From assembly GCA_021083345.1 (NCBI GenBank), contig JAJGRE010000001.1:1550001-1614000 (forward strand): a stretch of DNA of 64,000 nucleotides, given 5' to 3'. This DNA comes from Calditrichales bacterium MX18-03. Lineage in GTDB: Bacteria; Bacillota; Clostridia; Lutisporales; Lutisporaceae. The position numbers and the translations under genes were made by a program. Below are positions 60,961 through 64,000 of this stretch, piece after piece (the stretch's first letter is position 1; each line of letters begins with the position of its first letter). The notes below the pieces were generated by a model. The model saw only the letters and a program-made list of their open reading frames with translations, did not search any database and had not been told where the DNA came from.

Positions 60961-61950
60961 TTGACCAACTTGCTAAAAATCTGGCATCCTGAAAGATATC
61001 AAGGCAGAAGAAATCCAAGCGCCTATTTTGAGGGGTGGTATTTCAAGCTGGTAGATGCTTCCGGGCAGCATATCATGGCTGTCATACCCGGCGTTTCGTT
61101 TTGCCAGGAAAGCGGTGATTCCCACGCGTTTATTCAAATCATTGACGCCATGGCGTGCACAACGCATTACTTCAGATATGACATACGGTCATTTTCATCC
61201 CTCAGAAACAGCTTTGAAATACACATCGATGACAATATTTTTTCTTCTTCTTCCATTCATCTGGAAGTAGACCAAGACCGAGCGCTTCTCAAAGGGACTG
61301 TCTTCTTTGAAGAGATCACTGCCTGGCCTGTGACGCTTCTTTCTCCCGGGATCATGGGCTGGTTTGCCTATATGCCTTTCATGGAGTGCTATCACGGCAT
61401 CGTCAGTCTGAAACATGGCCTTAAAGGCTGTGTTGACTTCAATGGGAGCCATATCTCCTTTGACGGCGGCATCGGCTATACTGAAAAGGATTGGGGAAAA
61501 TCCTTTCCCAGCGCTTGGATCTGGATTCAGTCCAACCACTTTGAGGATGCCGGTGTCTGCCTGACAACCTCCGTTGCAAAGATTCCCTGGCTTGGGAAAA
61601 GCTTCACCGGGTTTATTGCAGGTGTGCAGGTGGGAGAAAAGCTTTACCGGTTTGCAACTTATACAGGGGCCGTTCTCGAAGCAGTTCAAGTTGATGAAAA
61701 TACTGTACAAATCCGTATATCCAACACTAGGAACCGCCTCTCCATTCACGGGATCCGTTCAAAGACAGGGATGCTTTTGTCGCCTAAGATGGGGGTCATG
61801 GCAAAGCAAATTGAAGAAAGCGCCTCTGCCGTTGTCCATATCTGTCTGTCCGACAAAGATAACCGGATTATCTTCGAAGGATCGGGAAGAAATTCCGGTC
61901 TGGAAATTATGGGAGATATGAGCGAACTGACTGCAGGTATAAAAAGCTGA
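60961..61950 (+). CDS. tocopherol cyclase-like protein
   Basis: 329 residues. NPSAYFEGWYFKLVDASGQ and the later GGIGYTEKDWGKSFPSAWIWIQSNHF are the hallmark segments of the tocopherol cyclase family (all-beta lipocalin-like pairs). Clostridia make no tocopherols, so the substrate differs; homologues in Firmicutes are uncharacterised. Start TTG 60961 follows AGAAAGGGGCTATTCCG. A TATATAAT box lies about 30 bases upstream. The MATE gene follows 76 bases later. Confidence 0.85.
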   Translation: MTNLLKIWHPERYQGRRNPSAYFEGWYFKLVDASGQHIMAVIPGVSFCQESGDSHAFIQIIDAMACTTHYFRYDIRSFSSLRNSFEIHIDDNIFSSSSIHLEVDQDRALLKGTVFFEEITAWPVTLLSPGIMGWFAYMPFMECYHGIVSLKHGLKGCVDFNGSHISFDGGIGYTEKDWGKSFPSAWIWIQSNHFEDAGVCLTTSVAKIPWLGKSFTGFIAGVQVGEKLYRFATYTGAVLEAVQVDENTVQIRISNTRNRLSIHGIRSKTGMLLSPKMGVMAKQIEESASAVVHICLSDKDNRIIFEGSGRNSGLEIMGDMSELTAGIKS

Positions 61951-62026
61951 ACAGCTTGCTGTATGCCCTGAAAATATGTTAAGCTACTATCAAACAATGT
62001 AATGATTTGATTTTTTGGGGGTTATT

Positions 62027-63391
62027 ATGACGGTATTATCCATGTTCAAAGACAAGCACTTTTTTTCACAGGTTTTCAGGATCGGGCTGCCGATAACCAT
62101 ACAGAATCTAACCTTGGCTTCACTGAACCTGGTAGACAATATCATTATCGGTGGCTTAGGCGAAGCAGCAATTGCCGGCGTAGGGCTTGCCAATCAATAT
62201 TTCTTTCTGCTGAACCTGCTGCTCTTCGGCATTGCCAGTGGTTCCTCCATTTTCACGGCACAGTATTGGGGCAGCAAGGATATCAAAAATATCCATCGCG
62301 TTTTGGGTCTTTGCCTGTTAACGGGCGGGGGGGCGGCATTTGTATTTACCCTTGGGGGGCTCTTTTTTCCGGCTGAGATCATCGGCATCTTCTCCGAGGA
62401 TCCCGAGGTTATTATGCTTGGCAGCCAGTTTCTCCGCATCATTGTATTGAGTTATGTGGTGACAGCCGTTACCTTCTCTTATTCCTTTACCTTGAGGAGC
62501 ACCGGCACGGTAAAGGCGCCGATGGCGGTCAGTATTGTTGCACTCAGCGTCAATACCGTGCTGAACTATCTTCTGGTTTATGGCTACTTCGGATTCCCGG
62601 CATTGGGCGTTCGCGGCTCTGCCATTTCCACTGTCATAGCAAGGTTCATTGAGCTTGCACTGCTGCTTTTTATCGTTTATGGCAAAGCTTATCCTGCGGC
62701 AGCAAAAGTGCGGGAACTGACCGATATCTCCTTGGGTTTTGCCAAACGCTTCTTCAAGGTAACCGTCCCGGTCATCCTGAACGAGTCCATGTGGGCGCTG
62801 GGGGTTACTCTGTATGCTGTCGTTTATGCAAGAATGGGCACGGAAGTCATTGCGTCAACCAACATCTCCGGAACCATCGAGAGAATCGTATGGGTCATTT
62901 TCCTCGGTTTCGGAAATGCCTGTGGTGTCATGCTGGGCAATAAAATCGGCGAGGGTGATGATAAAGCTGCCTTCCTTTACGCCAAACGTTTCTCACTGTT
63001 GGGACCGGCTGCCGCCGTCGCAATAGGCGCCGTCATGATCTTTTTGTCAGGCTGGGCTTTGTCGCCTTATAATGTGTCGACAGCCGTATATCAATATGCG
63101 CAAATGAACCTGATTGTGTTTTGCTGCTTTATGTGGGTAAAGGTCTTCAACTATATCAATATTGTCGGTATATTAAGAAGCGGCGGCGATACTACCTTCT
63201 GTCTGATTCTGGATACCGGCGGCGTCTGGCTGGTGGGTGTTCCCCTGGCCTTTTTGGGCGGCTTGTTCTGGCACCTGCCTATTTATTGGGTCTATGCCCT
63301 GGTCAATATTGAAGAGGTTTTCAAGCTTATTCTGGGCATACCGCGTTTGCTGTCAAAGAAGTGGATCAACAATCTGACAATAGGCACCTAG
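62027..63391 (+). CDS. MATE-family efflux transporter
   Basis: About 454 residues with 12 helices. NorM/DinF-like segments: GLPITIQNLTLASLNLVDNIIIG, GEAAIAGVGLANQ, YWGSKDIKNIHRVLG, LRSTGTVKAPM, and a matching second half (MGTEVIASTNISGTIE, GNACGVMLGNKIGEGDD). Exports cationic drugs in exchange for Na+ or H+. ATG 62027 after GGGGGTTATT. Its 3' end overlaps the convergent AOR gene by 39 bases. Confidence 0.93.
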   Translation: MTVLSMFKDKHFFSQVFRIGLPITIQNLTLASLNLVDNIIIGGLGEAAIAGVGLANQYFFLLNLLLFGIASGSSIFTAQYWGSKDIKNIHRVLGLCLLTGGGAAFVFTLGGLFFPAEIIGIFSEDPEVIMLGSQFLRIIVLSYVVTAVTFSYSFTLRSTGTVKAPMAVSIVALSVNTVLNYLLVYGYFGFPALGVRGSAISTVIARFIELALLLFIVYGKAYPAAAKVRELTDISLGFAKRFFKVTVPVILNESMWALGVTLYAVVYARMGTEVIASTNISGTIERIVWVIFLGFGNACGVMLGNKIGEGDDKAAFLYAKRFSLLGPAAAVAIGAVMIFLSGWALSPYNVSTAVYQYAQMNLIVFCCFMWVKVFNYINIVGILRSGGDTTFCLILDTGGVWLVGVPLAFLGGLFWHLPIYWVYALVNIEEVFKLILGIPRLLSKKWINNLTIGT

Positions 63392-64000
63392 CTTCTCATC
63401 ATACATCCGGATCATATCATAGGCCGTCTGCTCATCCAGTTTGCCCCATAGGCCGGGTGTCTCAAAAAAGCGTTTGGGCAGCCTGACGGCCTTCAGATCA
63501 AAGCCAAGCTGCTTCTTGATGCGCAGCTTGGTTTTGTATATCCTGTCTGCAATAGCTGTCAATTCCGCATCGGTTATAGGATAGTCCAGCGCATTCAGTG
63601 CCGCCAGAATGGTTTTCCTGTCATAGACCTTTCTCGCAAAGAGGCAGATGGTGAGCGCATTCAACATGCACCGTTCCCGTTCCTCTTCAAAAATGGCTTC
63701 TACCGCCTTTTCCTTGCTGAATTCCTTCAGTGACTGGTCTACCGAATACCCCCCATTGCACAAATGGGAGTGCCTCGCTCCAACGGTGGTACCCAACAGC
63801 GTCCCATAGCCGGTGTGGTAGCCCGGCATTTCGTTCCCTGCAAAATGCATGGCATAGTCCTGTCCGCCATATATCTCCGATGCCTTGGCCACGCCTTTAG
63901 CCAGGTTTTTGTAAAAGTCATTAGCTTGTGCTGCCAGATACTCAATTGCCTTAAGATAGTTTTCAGTGCTTCCAAATGCAAGCGGCAGCAGCGTATCCGC
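63353..64000 (-). CDS. aldehyde:ferredoxin oxidoreductase-like protein, C-terminal part (5' end outside window)
   Basis: The frame is open from the window edge down to 63353, 215 residues visible. Blocks such as AGNEMPGYHTGYGTLLGTTVGARHSHLCNGG and ALTICLFARKVYD match the C-terminal domains of tungsten-containing AOR family enzymes, where GARHSHL-type His and Cys lie near the tungstopterin and 4Fe-4S sites. AORs oxidise aldehydes to acids with ferredoxin. The exact family member is unclear without the N terminus. Last 39 bases overlap the MATE gene tail. Confidence 0.85.
   Translation of the reverse strand, partial: ADTLLPLAFGSTENYLKAIEYLAAQANDFYKNLAKGVAKASEIYGGQDYAMHFAGNEMPGYHTGYGTLLGTTVGARHSHLCNGGYSVDQSLKEFSKEKAVEAIFEEERERCMLNALTICLFARKVYDRKTILAALNALDYPITDAELTAIADRIYKTKLRIKKQLGFDLKAVRLPKRFFETPGLWGKLDEQTAYDMIRMYDEKLGAYCQIVDPLL

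Overview
The window looks like a chromosomal segment of a low-to-mid G+C anaerobic Firmicute of class Clostridia. Evidence: strong AGGAGG ribosome-binding sites, sigma-A promoters, T-box control, and the syntenic block ctsR-mcsA-mcsB-clpC-radA-disA ... carD-PIN/TRAM-ispD-ispF-(proS-like)-cysS-rmuC-mrnC-thyA-dfrA-rlmB-sigH, here read on the minus strand from about 24.1 kb down to 3.8 kb. Oxygen-sensitive or anaerobe-type proteins (aldehyde:ferredoxin oxidoreductase, a rubredoxin-type domain, malic enzyme) fit this. I cannot name a genus. No rRNA, tRNA, CRISPR array, prophage, transposase or replication origin was seen. Both window ends cut genes: a MutS2-like gene at the left and an aldehyde:ferredoxin oxidoreductase at the right.

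Layout. 1-3.7 kb (+): MutS2-like ATPase, then a LytS/LytR-type two-component system. 3.8-24.1 kb (-): housekeeping core (sigma-H, rRNA methylation, thymidylate/folate, mini-RNase III, RmuC, Cys-tRNA synthetase under a T-box, isoprenoid MEP-pathway enzymes, c-di-AMP synthase, RadA, and the CtsR-controlled protein quality-control operon with a consensus CtsR operator). A small unrelated gene sits on the + strand between carD and disA. 24.4-27.4 kb: three very small genes and an EF-G paralogue. 27.7-31.9 kb (+): HisC-family aminotransferase, a LysM cell-wall protein, and a second CysRS gene preceded by a Cys-codon-rich leader peptide and tandem terminators. 31.9-35.4 kb (-): metallo-beta-lactamase-fold protein and an ABC exporter. 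35.6-38 kb (+): malic enzyme and a malate/lactate dehydrogenase. 38-43 kb (-): a large M16 protease and an NDH-2/DoxX fusion. 43-52 kb: small accessory operons (nitroreductase, a TetR-controlled membrane operon, a truncated histidine phosphatase, GNAT, M28 peptidase, DegV, Crp/Fnr, RidA, isochorismatase). 51.7-57.9 kb: a MacAB-like ABC export operon ending in an ECF sigma factor, divergent from an OmpR-type two-component system. 57.9-64 kb: PAP2, rubredoxin-cupin, an MFS pump with an upstream leader ORF and attenuator, a tocopherol-cyclase-like protein, a MATE pump and the AOR fragment.

Most notable. (1) Two cysteinyl-tRNA synthetase genes lie 20 kb apart, one controlled by a Cys-specifier T-box and the other apparently by a six-cysteine leader peptide with mutually exclusive hairpins. 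(2) A ProRS-like protein keeps the INS editing domain but has lost class II catalytic motifs 2 and 3, which suggests a trans-editing factor. (3) An MFS efflux gene lies behind a 22-residue leader ORF with an excellent ribosome-binding site and competing hairpins, the architecture of drug-inducible attenuation. All functions below are read from sequence features and family knowledge; no searches were run.
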